From assembly GCA_002507205.1 (NCBI GenBank), contig DAZF01000068.1, positions 36,906 through 70,208 of the forward strand: 33,303 nucleotides of DNA, read 5' to 3'. The translations under genes were made by a program, and so were the position numbers. The stretch is from Methanolobus sp. UBA32 (GTDB lineage Archaea > Halobacteriota > Methanosarcinia > Methanosarcinales > Methanosarcinaceae). Positions 1 through 8,805 of this stretch are shown one piece after another. The notes under the pieces are model-generated. The model searched no databases, was not told the origin of the DNA, and was given only the letters and a program-made list of their open reading frames with translations. The stretch's first letter is position 1, and the number at the start of each line of letters is the position of its first letter.

Positions 1-1
1 A

Positions 2-82
2 AAGGGTGAAGCAAGCGTTATAGTGTTCAGCAAGACTCCAGAGGATAAAAAAGATACAATTCCCTATGAGGTTGCATTATGA
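2..82 (+). CDS. 3' end of an unidentified gene upstream of pseC (partial)
   Basis: Only the last 26 codons and a TGA stop lie in the window; the protein ends in IPYEVAL. The stop overlaps the start of the next gene as ATGA (79-82), so the two are translationally coupled and belong to the same operon. In pseudaminate operons the gene before pseC is often pseB (a UDP-GlcNAc 4,6-dehydratase), but this short tail has no motif that shows it. Its strand-rich, hydrophobic end would equally fit the last strand of a cupin-fold sugar isomerase. The product is left unassigned. Confidence 0.6.
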   Translation, partial: KGEASVIVFSKTPEDKKDTIPYEVAL

Positions 83-1218
83 TCCCTTACGGACATCAGA
101 CGATAGACAATGAAGATATCGAAGAAGTGATAAAGGTTCTTAAAAGTGATTGGTTAACCACCGGACCTAAAATATCCGAATTTGAGAAGGCCATCTGTAA
201 CTACGTAGGATGCAGCCATGCTATAGCAATGAATAGCGGCACCAGTGCTCTGGATGTTGCTGTGGCTTCATTGAACATGCCGAAGGATTCAGAGGTAATT
301 ACTACTCCCTTCACATTCGCTGCAACCAGCAATGCACTTCTTTATAATGGATTTAAACCCGTTTTTGCAGACATCGAAAGAGAAACACGCAATATCGATC
401 CAGAAGATATTGAAAAGAGGATCACACCAAAAACGAAAGCGATAATATATGTGGATTATGCGGGACATCCCTGCGACATAGAAGATATACAGGATATCGC
501 AAATGAACATGACCTCTATTTGATTGAAGACGCATGTCATTCCTTTGGAGCTAGCTATCACGGAAAAAAAGTTGGAAATTTCGCAGACTTTACTGTATTC
601 AGTTTCCATCCTGTCAAACCTATCACTACAGGAGAAGGAGGAGCATTAGTTACAAATGATCCGGAACTGGCAAAAAAGGCAAGGATGCTCCATAGTCATG
701 GAATAGACAAAGATGCAGCATCCCGCTACGGGCCCAATGCCGGATGGGCATATGATATGAAAATGCTTGGACGTAATTATCGCATGACCGATATTCAGGC
801 GGCTCTGGGAACATCACAGCTAAAGAAGATAGACCGTTTTATAGAAAGAAGGAACGATATCGCTTCATATTATCATGAACGATTCCATGATATGGAATCA
901 ATAAGCCTTCCCTCCATTAAATATGGTATCCGACATGGATGGCATTTATATACAATCCTGCTTGAAGAATCGATAGACAGGGACGAACTTTTCAAACACC
1001 TGCGAACAAAAAAGAACATTGGAACGAATGTTCATTACATCCCTGTTTACAGACATACTTACTATCAAGAAACTTTTGGTTTTAACAAAGAAGACTACCC
1101 TGTAACTGAAGATGTTTTTAAAAGAATAATTACACTGCCATTGTACCCTAATATGGAACAAAAGGATGTAGAGTATATTACATCGTCAATTTCGGATTTT
1201 ATCGAAAATAAGGGATAG
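79..1218 (+). CDS. pseC: PseC-type DegT/DnrJ/EryC1 sugar aminotransferase
   Basis: This is a PLP-dependent aminotransferase of the DegT/DnrJ/EryC1/StrS family, 379 aa, a normal length. PseC transfers an amino group from glutamate to C4 of the 4-keto sugar made by PseB, giving UDP-4-amino-4,6-dideoxy-N-acetyl-beta-L-altrosamine. Visible features are the MNSGTSAL phosphate-binding segment near residue 51, the EDACHSFGA segment near 150 with the Asp that contacts the pyridine ring, and the FSFHPVKPITTGEGG segment in which K180 should be the Schiff-base lysine. The FHPVK/ITTGEGG wording is typical of PseC. It begins inside an ATGA overlap with the preceding gene and is followed 11 bp later by the cytidylyltransferase. 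The family has many substrates, so specificity rests on context with pseI. Confidence 0.88.
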   Translation: MIPYGHQTIDNEDIEEVIKVLKSDWLTTGPKISEFEKAICNYVGCSHAIAMNSGTSALDVAVASLNMPKDSEVITTPFTFAATSNALLYNGFKPVFADIERETRNIDPEDIEKRITPKTKAIIYVDYAGHPCDIEDIQDIANEHDLYLIEDACHSFGASYHGKKVGNFADFTVFSFHPVKPITTGEGGALVTNDPELAKKARMLHSHGIDKDAASRYGPNAGWAYDMKMLGRNYRMTDIQAALGTSQLKKIDRFIERRNDIASYYHERFHDMESISLPSIKYGIRHGWHLYTILLEESIDRDELFKHLRTKKNIGTNVHYIPVYRHTYYQETFGFNKEDYPVTEDVFKRIITLPLYPNMEQKDVEYITSSISDFIENKG

Positions 1219-1229
1219 AGGATGTCAAT

Positions 1230-1964
1230 ATGAAAATTGTGGCAATTGTTCAAGCAAGAATAGGATCCACCCGCCTTCCAGGAAAGGTAATGAAACCTAT
1301 TCTGGGTAAACCTGTGATATTATGGGATATAGATCGAATTTCCAGCTCCATGCTAATTGATGAAACTGTCATTGCTATACCTTATGGAGAGGAAAATGAC
1401 ATTATAGAAAGTACAATTAGACAGTATAATAATAAAATAGCTGTGGCAAGAGGAAGCGAGAACGACGTCCTTGACAGATATTACAAAGCTGCTGTACAGG
1501 CTAAAGCTGATATCGTTATCAGGATTACATCAGATTGCCCATTGATTGACCCTACAATAATAGATAAGGTTATCGAAGAATTTCTGAATAACAGATGTGA
1601 TTACTGTTCTAACACTCTGGAACTTACATATCCAAGAGGAATGGATACAGAAATTTTCACATTCAATGCACTTGAAAAAACATGGGAAGAAGCAAAAGAG
1701 GATTATGAAAGAGAGCATGTTACGCCTTATATAAGAGAACATCCTGATATTTTTAAGCAGTACAATGTTTCAAATGAAGAGAACTTAAGTCATTTGCGAC
1801 TCACACTGGACACACCAGAAGATTTAGAGTTGATCACAGAGATATACCACCATCTGCACCCCACAAAAAAAATGTTTTTGCTAAAAGATATTCAAGAATT
1901 ATTTGATAAACAACCGGATTTAATAAAGATAAACGAACATATTATGCAAAAAGCAGTACATTAA
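1230..1964 (+). CDS. pseF: PseF/SpsF-type cytidylyltransferase
   Basis: This 244-aa protein is a nucleotidyltransferase of the CMP-NeuAc/CMP-KDO synthetase superfamily. It would activate the free nine-carbon sugar with CTP to give a CMP-sugar donor. The N-terminus (residues 3-20) carries the QARIGSTRLPGKVM nucleotide-binding loop with its Arg, Ser and Lys, and TSDCPLIDP near residue 100 is the metal/sugar-binding region. SpsF and PseF share this architecture. Its place between pseC and a GNAT, with pseI further down the same strand, argues for PseF. It follows pseC by 11 bp with a GAGGATG Shine-Dalgarno-like segment. The class is confident, the exact sugar less so. Confidence 0.85.
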   Translation: MKIVAIVQARIGSTRLPGKVMKPILGKPVILWDIDRISSSMLIDETVIAIPYGEENDIIESTIRQYNNKIAVARGSENDVLDRYYKAAVQAKADIVIRITSDCPLIDPTIIDKVIEEFLNNRCDYCSNTLELTYPRGMDTEIFTFNALEKTWEEAKEDYEREHVTPYIREHPDIFKQYNVSNEENLSHLRLTLDTPEDLELITEIYHHLHPTKKMFLLKDIQELFDKQPDLIKINEHIMQKAVH

Positions 1965-2010
1965 AAATAAGAATTTAATCTTTTCTGTAAAATTAATAGG
2001 AGATTGGATC

Positions 2011-2547
2011 GTGAGAGCAAGAATATTAGAAGCAGATGGTTTATACCTATCAAACATAGAATTCACTGATCTGGAACATATTAAAAAATGGCGCAATGAA
2101 CAGATGTCCATACTCCGGCAATGGAAACCCCTTACTGACAAGAATCAGGATAAATACTGGGATGTTATTGCAAATAACAATGATTCAGTCCTTTTCTCAA
2201 TAATCGATGAGAATGACAGGTTTATTGGCTATTGTGGCCTTACCAATATCGACTATATATCATCGAGAGGTGAATTATCCTTCTTATTGGATACAGACCT
2301 TGACCGCAATAACACCAAACATGACACAACACTTCTCGCAGTCCTCAAAATGCTCTCAGAGTATGGATTCGAACAGCTCAATTTAAATAAGGTATTTACA
2401 GAGACCTACGTTTATAGGGAAGACCACATAAGAACACTGGAAAACTTCGGACTGAAAAGAGATGGCACCCTCAGAAAACACGTTTTCAAGAATGGTGAAT
2501 ACCATGACAGTGTGATACATTCGATGTTAAGGTCTGAATATGTATAA
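2011..2547 (+). CDS. pseH: PseH-like GNAT N-acetyltransferase
   Basis: This 178-aa protein of the GNAT superfamily (RimJ/RimL-like branch) probably transfers acetyl from acetyl-CoA to the 4-amino group of the PseC product. The N-terminal KKWRNEQMSILRQWKPLT segment, the FIGYCGLTNIDY strands and a C-terminal RTLENFGLKRDGTLRKH segment are the usual landmarks of the branch. The start is GTG at 2011, with an AGGAG site 8-12 bases upstream; no ATG gives the full domain. It overlaps or abuts the downstream epimerase gene. In a cluster with an ATP-grasp ligase the acyl group could be unusual, but nothing in the sequence proves that. Confidence 0.75.
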   Translation: MRARILEADGLYLSNIEFTDLEHIKKWRNEQMSILRQWKPLTDKNQDKYWDVIANNNDSVLFSIIDENDRFIGYCGLTNIDYISSRGELSFLLDTDLDRNNTKHDTTLLAVLKMLSEYGFEQLNLNKVFTETYVYREDHIRTLENFGLKRDGTLRKHVFKNGEYHDSVIHSMLRSEYV

Positions 2548-2557
2548 GGTGAACATG

Positions 2558-3493
2558 ATGTATTTTAAGAACAAAAGAGTATTAGTGACGGGTGGAGCAG
2601 GAGTAATTGGAAAAGAACTCATTGGCATACTCAGAAATCAGGGAGCCATAATAAGATGTGTGGATTTTCAGGAAAAGCCTTCAGAACTGAGTGATATAGA
2701 ATACTTCCAGATGGATCTTTCAAGACCAGATAACCAGTTCCTTTTTCGCTTTGAACCAGAATACGTTTTTCATTTAGCCGCCGATTTTGAAAGGACTGAA
2801 GAAAGAAAGGATTTCTGGGAGTCAAACTTTAAGAACAATATTCTTGCATCTCATAATCTAATCGACCAAATCATCAAATGTCCTTCCCTCAAGAAAGTGA
2901 TCTTTGCGTCCAGTTATCTGATATACGACAAAAAGCAGTACAATAATATAGAGGAAGAAAACCTCTTGAATGAATATTCTACCATCAATCCCAGAAACAC
3001 GGTCGGTGTTGCAAAACTACAGACCGAGGCGGATCTGGAATTTCTTAGCAGGAATAACGAGTATCCCTTCGATTGCGTATCTGCAAGGATATTCAGAGTA
3101 TATGGTAAAGGATCACGTGATATTATTTCCAGATGGGTGAGAGCCATACTTCAGAAAGAAGATATTACATTGTTTAACGAAAACAACCGTTTTGACTACA
3201 TATTTGCAAGGGATGTAGCTGCAGGACTGTTAAAATTGGGTGAGAACGAGAATGCAAAAGGTATCTACAATCTTGGAACTGGCGTTTCCTCCAGAGTAAA
3301 AGACGTTGTTATAGTTCTGAAAAATAACCTTGGGAATTTCGATGTCAAGACAATAGAAGCCAGAGAAGAATTATTTGAATCCAGTTGTGCGGATATCAGT
3401 AAACTGCGAAATGGACTTTCCTGGTCCCCAGAATATGATCTCGAATCTGGTATAAAGGAAATAATCACGTATGAAAAGAAAAGGAATCACTGA
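2558..3493 (+). CDS. NAD-dependent epimerase/dehydratase-like protein (extended SDR)
   Basis: This is an extended short-chain dehydrogenase/reductase of about 311 aa. The Rossmann motif TGGAGVIG (residues 11-18), the cofactor Asp at the end of strand 2, the HLAAD segment and the FASSYLIYD segment are present. The usual catalytic YxxxK is not: the aligned stretch reads TVGVAK, so Tyr is replaced by Val (about V149) while Lys (about K153) is kept. It is therefore either an altered enzyme or a binding protein. An upstream in-frame ATG at 2540 exists, but the GGTGA site at 2548-2552 sits 5 bases before the ATG at 2558, so I chose the latter. The gene lies between the GNAT and ATP-grasp genes with almost no spacing. 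Its role in nonulosonate modification is inferred from position only. Confidence 0.78.
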   Translation: MYFKNKRVLVTGGAGVIGKELIGILRNQGAIIRCVDFQEKPSELSDIEYFQMDLSRPDNQFLFRFEPEYVFHLAADFERTEERKDFWESNFKNNILASHNLIDQIIKCPSLKKVIFASSYLIYDKKQYNNIEEENLLNEYSTINPRNTVGVAKLQTEADLEFLSRNNEYPFDCVSARIFRVYGKGSRDIISRWVRAILQKEDITLFNENNRFDYIFARDVAAGLLKLGENENAKGIYNLGTGVSSRVKDVVIVLKNNLGNFDVKTIEAREELFESSCADISKLRNGLSWSPEYDLESGIKEIITYEKKRNH

Positions 3494-3495
3494 AG

Positions 3496-4470
3496 ATGAC
3501 TGAAACTACAGTCCTGATCACCAGTGTTTCTACAAAAGTACTGCTTGTAAAAGAGTTCAAAAAAGCACTTGCTGAAGAGAAAGACGAAGGCAAGGTTATC
3601 GGAATAGATATTGACCCCCTTTCTGCAGCACTTTATTTCTGTGACGAATATGCTATATGCCCCAGACTTGATAGTCCTGACTATCTTAATTTCATAGAGA
3701 AACTATGTATTGAAAAAAAAGTGCGACTTATTGTTCCGACAAGAGATGAAGATGTCCTTTACCTGTCAAAACATAAAAAGCACATTGAGAACAGAACTAT
3801 GGCAAAGATCATGGTCCCCGATATCGAGGTCGCAAACATATGTTCTGATAAATTCGATTTCTTCAGATTCCTGCAGGAACATGACCTGCCAGCAATAATG
3901 TCATGGACAGAAATACGTGATGATATCACATATCCATGCGCACTTAAGTCGAGATTAGGTGCAGGTGCCAGGAAATTCTATATCGCCAAAGACAAAGAAG
4001 AGTTGAGCAAACTCATTGGCAATATAGAAGACCCTATTATACAGGAATATGTAGAAGGGACAGAGTACAGTATTGATTATTTTTCAGATCTTGACGGGAA
4101 CTATATCAGCCAGGTACCCAGAGTAAGAATGAAAGTGGTTTCGGGGGAATCAAAAGTAGGAATCACAGTAAATGAACAGGAAATAACAGACCTGTGCATT
4201 TCGCTTGCCGCTAAAATGAAATTAATAGGACACAATGTAATTCAATGCTTTAAAACAGCATCCGGAGACTTAAAAATCATCGAAGTGAATCCGCGTTTTG
4301 GTGGTGCCTCTAATTTAAGTTTTGCTGCTGGAAGGAGCACTCCTCTATATCTTATCAAACTCTTGAATAAGAGCAATATCGAAGTGAAACCTTTCAAAGA
4401 AGGTCTCACAATGCTGCGTTATAGTGAAGACATATTTATTGATGCGCATGACAAAAGTAATAATCTTTGA
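3496..4470 (+). CDS. ATP-grasp ligase (CarB/PylC-like fold)
   Basis: This 324-aa ATP-grasp protein has an N-terminal pre-ATP-grasp domain (about residues 1-105, ending in VPTRDEDVLYLSKH), followed by the ATP-grasp core. The core includes a lysine-containing strand CALKSRLGAGARKFY, the hinge IIQEYVEGTEYSIDYF and the metal-binding IIEVNPRFGGA segment (Glu and Asn). Such enzymes use ATP to form acyl-phosphate intermediates and join a carboxylate to an amine. Here it starts 2 bp after the SDR stop and overlaps the HAD gene at its end. A reasonable inference is that it adds an aminoacyl or similar group to an amino-sugar of the nonulosonate pathway. No substrate can be read from the sequence. It is not one of the six canonical Pse enzymes. 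Confidence 0.8.
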   Translation: MTETTVLITSVSTKVLLVKEFKKALAEEKDEGKVIGIDIDPLSAALYFCDEYAICPRLDSPDYLNFIEKLCIEKKVRLIVPTRDEDVLYLSKHKKHIENRTMAKIMVPDIEVANICSDKFDFFRFLQEHDLPAIMSWTEIRDDITYPCALKSRLGAGARKFYIAKDKEELSKLIGNIEDPIIQEYVEGTEYSIDYFSDLDGNYISQVPRVRMKVVSGESKVGITVNEQEITDLCISLAAKMKLIGHNVIQCFKTASGDLKIIEVNPRFGGASNLSFAAGRSTPLYLIKLLNKSNIEVKPFKEGLTMLRYSEDIFIDAHDKSNNL

Positions 4471-5080
4471 TCTGGACAACACGCTGTACAATGAGAAAGA
4501 ATACGTTATCAGCGGGTTTAAAGCTGTTGCCCTTTTCTTAGCCAGGGAAAAGTCTCTGGACTATTGCACAGTTTACTCTTCGCTGTTAGAATCATTTGTA
4601 ATCAATGGAAGAGGTAACAACTTCAACTACATGTGCAGTAAATTGAACATTAACAACCGTATTATCAGCAGGCTGGTGGATGTCTATAGAGAGCACTGCC
4701 CTGAAATAATCCTGAGAGAAGACATCGAACTGTTCCTCTTGGAACTGTCCAGAGAATACAATCTCTGCTTGCTCACCAACGGATGGTTGCTGCCCCAGAA
4801 AATGAAAGTAGAATCTTTGAAGCTTGACAGATATTTTGATACTATCTTTTACTCACAGCAGGATGGATTGGACTTCGCAAAACCCCATCCAAAATACTTC
4901 ATGCAGGTTCTGCAATTCTACAAGATAGAGGCTTCTGAAGCCCTGATGATAGGAGATGACCCTGTCGCAGATATACAGGGAGCAAAGAAGCTGAACATGC
5001 CGTATTTTCAGGTAAGCAATGAGCTGGATGACAATGAGAAACAGCAAATCATTCAGTTCCTACATGATAATATACAATGA
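4448..5080 (+). CDS. HAD-superfamily phosphatase
   Basis: This is a haloacid-dehalogenase family hydrolase of 210 aa. Motif I is DLDNT with the nucleophile Asp8 and acid/base Asp10. Motif II is LLTNG, and motif IV is MIGDDPVADIQGAKK. A helical cap lies between about residues 15 and 90. The substrate is probably a small phosphate ester such as a sugar phosphate. The start at 4448 gives the usual short lead into motif I; upstream in-frame ATGs at 4424 and 4442 would add 8 or 2 residues inside the ATP-grasp gene. The overlap indicates translational coupling with the ATP-grasp gene, suggesting the two act in one pathway. If the nonulosonate were made through a 9-phosphate, this could be the phosphatase, but PseI-type synthases normally do not need one. 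Confidence 0.78.
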   Translation: MTKVIIFDLDNTLYNEKEYVISGFKAVALFLAREKSLDYCTVYSSLLESFVINGRGNNFNYMCSKLNINNRIISRLVDVYREHCPEIILREDIELFLLELSREYNLCLLTNGWLLPQKMKVESLKLDRYFDTIFYSQQDGLDFAKPHPKYFMQVLQFYKIEASEALMIGDDPVADIQGAKKLNMPYFQVSNELDDNEKQQIIQFLHDNIQ

Positions 5081-5125
5081 TGAAAATACCAATACATAAT
5101 AATAACCAATATCAATGAGGGAAAC

Positions 5126-6172
5126 ATGGAAATCAAAATTGGAGACAGATACATTGGTGAAAGACATCCAGTATTTATAATAGCAGAAATTTCAGCAAAT
5201 CATCTTCAGAATTTCGACCTTGCGGTTGATACAATTAAAGCAATCAAGGAATCAGGTGCTGATGCTGTAAAACTTCAGACATATACACCGGATACAATCA
5301 CAATCAACTGTGATAACGAGTTCTTTCAGATAAAACATGGAACTTTGTGGGATGGAAAAACACTTTATGAACTCTATAAAGAAGCATATACTCCCTGGGA
5401 ATGGCAGCCGGAACTTAAAAGAATAGCTGAAGAGCTTGGACTTATCTGTTTTTCTTCTCCTTTTGATACAACAGCAGTTGATCTTCTTGAAAAGATGGAA
5501 GTTCCTGCCTACAAGATTGCATCCTTTGAAATAACAGATATTCCCCTTATAGAATATGTTGCATCAAAAGGAAAGCCGGTAATCATATCCACTGGCATTG
5601 CTACACTTTCGGACATAGAGGAAGCTATTGTTGCCTGTAAAAAGATGGGGAATGAACAGATAGCACTTTTGAAATGCACATCTGCATATCCTGCACCTCT
5701 TGAAGAACTTAATTTGAACACGATACCAAATCTTAAAGAAACGTTCAAAACTGTAGCAGGACTCTCCGACCATACTCTTGGAATATCTGTACCAATAGCA
5801 GCCGTAGCCCTCGGAGCGAGAATAATAGAAAAACACTTTATTCTGGATAGAAATATAGGTGGACCTGATGCCGCATTTTCACTTGAAACACAGGAATTCA
5901 AAAACATGGTGGAATCTATAAGAGAAACTGAAAAAGCACTTGGGGAAATAAACTATGAATTGACTGAAAAAGCAAAAAAGAGCAGAGATTTTTCGAGATC
6001 CCTTTTTGTTGTGAAAGACATAAAAGCCGGGGAGAATTTCACTAAAGATAATGTAAAGTCTATAAGGCCTGGTTTTGGATTGCACACCAGACATTTAAAC
6101 GAAGTTCTGTGCCGAAAAGCAAGAAAAAATCTTAAAAAGGGAACGCCTTTAAGTTGGGATATCATACAATAA
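5126..6172 (+). CDS. pseI: Pseudaminic acid synthase PseI
   Basis: This 348-aa NeuB-family synthase condenses phosphoenolpyruvate with a 2,4-diacetamido-2,4,6-trideoxy hexose to give pseudaminic acid. The TIM-barrel domain (about 1-280) begins FIIAEISANH and contains KLQTYTPDTITI, ICFSSPFD, YKIASFE, ISTGIATL, KCTSAYP, GLSDHTLG and IIEKHF, all standard PEP, metal and sugar binding segments. The last 60 residues form the SAF/antifreeze-like domain (FVVKDIKAGENFTKDNVKSIRPG). The ISANH and TYTPD wording favours PseI over NeuB (sialic) or LegI (legionaminic). It lies 45 bp after the HAD gene, with GAGGG upstream of the ATG. This is the strongest single marker of pathway identity in the island. Confidence 0.92.
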   Translation: MEIKIGDRYIGERHPVFIIAEISANHLQNFDLAVDTIKAIKESGADAVKLQTYTPDTITINCDNEFFQIKHGTLWDGKTLYELYKEAYTPWEWQPELKRIAEELGLICFSSPFDTTAVDLLEKMEVPAYKIASFEITDIPLIEYVASKGKPVIISTGIATLSDIEEAIVACKKMGNEQIALLKCTSAYPAPLEELNLNTIPNLKETFKTVAGLSDHTLGISVPIAAVALGARIIEKHFILDRNIGGPDAAFSLETQEFKNMVESIRETEKALGEINYELTEKAKKSRDFSRSLFVVKDIKAGENFTKDNVKSIRPGFGLHTRHLNEVLCRKARKNLKKGTPLSWDIIQ

Positions 6173-6297
6173 CCACGAAATAGAAAAGATAGGAGATAAT
6201 GCAGAACATAAAAATTGGCCTAAACAGTTAACCACAACAAATTCTAAAATTGTATTTTTCAATAGTTACTATCAAATAAACTTGAGGAGGAGCGACT

Positions 6298-7203
6298 GTG
6301 CATAAAGGAAAAATTGTAGTAAAAGATGGAAAAACAGAAATAATTGACTGTGAACTTTGCGGATTTAAGCATTTACAACCAATACCATCTAAAGAAGAAA
6401 TTAAGAAATACTACGAAAAACAATATTATCAGGATACGAAACCAAATCTTCTAGACTATGAAAAAGAAATTAGAAAAACACAATGGTCAAACTTGTGGTA
6501 TAGAGATAAACTTGACATCGTGAACAAGTATGTCAATAAGCATAGTGAAACTAAACGACTATTAGATGTTGGTTGTGGAAATGGACTATTCCTTAAGTTT
6601 ATGAGTGAAAATGAATGGGAAGCAATGGGGATAGAACCTTCATGTACAGCAAGTGAAAGAGCTAATTCTTTAACCCTGAATGTAAACAATACAACGCTTG
6701 AAGATTTTATTGAAAACAAATGGCATAGATATTTTGATTTTATTAATTTGAAATGCGTTCTGGAACATGTCCCAAACCCAACCGAAATAATCAATATTTG
6801 TAAAGATTTACTTAAAGAAGAAGGAATGATTTGTATAGAAGTTCCAAATGATTTCAATACACTTCAGCTAGAAATACACAGGCTAAAACTGTGCAAATCC
6901 CATTATTGGTTGACAACACCTGATCACATTAACTACTTTGAGTTTTCCAGCTTAACTCGGTTATTAAAAAAATGTGGATTCGACATTCATCTGCAGACCG
7001 CGGATTTTCCAATGGAATTCTTTCTGCTGATGGAGGATAACTATATCAACAACAGAGAAACCGGAAGCAAGTGTCATGAAAGAAGAATGAATTTTGAAGT
7101 AAATCTAAATGATGAAATTCGAAGAAACATCTACATTTCAATGGCACAATTAGGTATTGGAAGAACTTGTATAATGTACGCAACATTGAATACAGATAAA
7201 TAA
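6298..7203 (+). CDS. Class I SAM-dependent methyltransferase with N-terminal CxxC
   Basis: This is a 301-aa class I methyltransferase. A short N-terminal segment holds C18xxC21 (DCELCGFKH), which resembles the half zinc knuckle before some sugar methyltransferases. SAM motif I is LLDVGCGNG (about 88-96). An acidic residue in IEPS follows, then the INLKCVLEHVPNP motif and the EGMICIEVPN strand. The start is GTG at 6298, supported by a strong GGAGGAG site at 6284-6290; no ATG begins the domain. Its position between pseI and glycan genes suggests methylation of a sugar of the surface glycan, for example an O-methyl cap. The substrate is not known. The gene is more AT-rich than the aks and arl genes, as is the rest of this island. 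Confidence 0.8.
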   Translation: MHKGKIVVKDGKTEIIDCELCGFKHLQPIPSKEEIKKYYEKQYYQDTKPNLLDYEKEIRKTQWSNLWYRDKLDIVNKYVNKHSETKRLLDVGCGNGLFLKFMSENEWEAMGIEPSCTASERANSLTLNVNNTTLEDFIENKWHRYFDFINLKCVLEHVPNPTEIINICKDLLKEEGMICIEVPNDFNTLQLEIHRLKLCKSHYWLTTPDHINYFEFSSLTRLLKKCGFDIHLQTADFPMEFFLLMEDNYINNRETGSKCHERRMNFEVNLNDEIRRNIYISMAQLGIGRTCIMYATLNTDK

Positions 7204-7255
7204 TGATGTTCAAAGCTGACAAAATACCGATTTATTATAAAAATAAAAGATTAAT

Positions 7256-8728
7256 ATGAAAATCCTTATCTACATGCCTTTTGCAGATTGGGTACCCCAT
7301 CTTGCAACAGATCTTGAAATAGCTACCAAGCACATTGAAGCAGGGGATGAGGTACACATTATACAGTGTTCTGGAGATTTACCTGCGTGTGAACCAAATC
7401 CAAACCACATCAAGCTCACATGCTTTCTGTGTAAATCCCGAAGAGATAAAGGATTAGGCATCATAAAACTCCCGGAAGAAAATAGACATAATCTTGCTCT
7501 AAGTAGTTTTACTAAAGATATTGATACACCTGATTTTTCATCCATGGAAGAACTAAAGAACTTTGAAGTTGATGGAGTGGATGTTGGAATGGCAGTTGCT
7601 TCTTCACTTATCAGTATGGTACGTGAGCCTAGCCCTAATGTAATACAATACAAACCATTTGTAAAAAAGAACCTGTTAATGGCAATAGCCGTTTATAGAG
7701 CAACTAAACATCACCTTAAACAAATAAATCCTGATGTATTCTACCTATTCAATGGGAGATATGCACCATTAAGACCTGCATTAAGAGCCGCGCAGGATAT
7801 GAAAATAAAAACATATGTCCATGAGAGAGCAGGAGTTCTGAACAAGTATTCACTAACTGAAGACACCTATCCACATGATATCGAATATCAGAAAAAACAA
7901 ATTGAGAAAAATTGGGATAACGAGTCAGATGATACAAAAAAGAATGAAATTGCGATAAAATGGTTTGGAGAACGCAGAGGTGGAAAAGACCAAAGTTGGT
8001 ATTCATTTACTAAATCTCAGGTAAAAGGAAATTTGCCAGAAGGTTTTGACTCCTCAAAAAGAAATATTGCGATTTATATCTCATCCCAGGATGAATTTGA
8101 AGCCATAACTGGATGGAAAAACCAATTATATAGGAACCAGACAGCTGCACTAAAAGAACTCATCAATTTCAAAGTCGATGATAACATAATGTTCTATTTG
8201 AGAATACATCCTAATTTGAAAGGTTTGAAGAATACACAAACAAGAGAATTGACTGATTTAAAATCTCATAACCTGCATATTATTCCTGCAGATTCAAAAA
8301 TAGATTCATATGAATTGATGGATGCATGTGAAAAGATAATAACATTTGGGTCAACAGTGGGAGTCGAAAGTGTATTCTGGGGCAAACCATCAATACTTAT
8401 CGGTAGAGCAGTCTATGAGGATATCAAAGTATGCTATATACCAACTGATCAGGAAGAGCTTATTAATCTCATTAATCAAAAGTTAGAACCAATGGATAAA
8501 ACAGGAGCAATCAAATTTGCATACTGGCAAGTGTCTAACGGACACGAATATATATATTATAAACCAGAGTCAGTAAGACATGGAACATTCATGGGGAAAT
8601 ATCTGAAAAATCCCCAAATTGAAAGATTGAAATCAAAACTTCTAGCAAAAAGCTGGATATCAAAAATAATATTTAATTCAGCATACCTTATAAGGAAAAT
8701 TAAGTGGAAACTGCATCTTTCCAGATAA
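7256..8728 (+). CDS. Capsule-synthesis-like protein, possible CMP-sugar glycosyltransferase
   Basis: This 490-aa protein has the outline of a GT-B-like protein. An N-terminal Rossmann-like half starts MKILIYMPFADW. A middle region carries VFYLFNGRYAPLRPALRAAQD and YVHERAG. A C-terminal half has IYISSQDEFE, MFYLRIHPN and the signature ITFGSTVGVESVFWGKPSILIG (G365 onward). That last element resembles the capsular polysaccharide (KpsC/KpsS-like) family, some of which transfer CMP-activated Kdo. Since the island makes a CMP-nonulosonate, this gene is a candidate transferase for it, but that is inference from fold hints and context. It lacks a signal peptide or clear membrane span and is probably cytosolic. 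Cysteines at the N-terminal CFLCKS segment are unexplained. Confidence 0.62.
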   Translation: MKILIYMPFADWVPHLATDLEIATKHIEAGDEVHIIQCSGDLPACEPNPNHIKLTCFLCKSRRDKGLGIIKLPEENRHNLALSSFTKDIDTPDFSSMEELKNFEVDGVDVGMAVASSLISMVREPSPNVIQYKPFVKKNLLMAIAVYRATKHHLKQINPDVFYLFNGRYAPLRPALRAAQDMKIKTYVHERAGVLNKYSLTEDTYPHDIEYQKKQIEKNWDNESDDTKKNEIAIKWFGERRGGKDQSWYSFTKSQVKGNLPEGFDSSKRNIAIYISSQDEFEAITGWKNQLYRNQTAALKELINFKVDDNIMFYLRIHPNLKGLKNTQTRELTDLKSHNLHIIPADSKIDSYELMDACEKIITFGSTVGVESVFWGKPSILIGRAVYEDIKVCYIPTDQEELINLINQKLEPMDKTGAIKFAYWQVSNGHEYIYYKPESVRHGTFMGKYLKNPQIERLKSKLLAKSWISKIIFNSAYLIRKIKWKLHLSR

Positions 8729-8805
8729 AATGATTGTACCTTTTAGGGAATATAAATTAATTCAAAAAAAACTAATTGTTGAATAAATATAAATGGTTAT
8801 AGCCA

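Noticed and set aside
5509..5907. 132-codon - strand frame opposite pseI
   Set aside because: It lies wholly within the conserved pseI barrel and has no ribosome site.
6200..6232. Ten-codon frame MQNIKIGLNS after an AGGAG site
   Set aside because: It is too short to support as a gene; it could be a remnant or a leader, but nothing more can be shown.
8729..8782. 17-codon frame between the capsule-like gene and the GT2 gene
   Set aside because: No ribosome site and no recognisable similarity; likely chance in AT-rich sequence.
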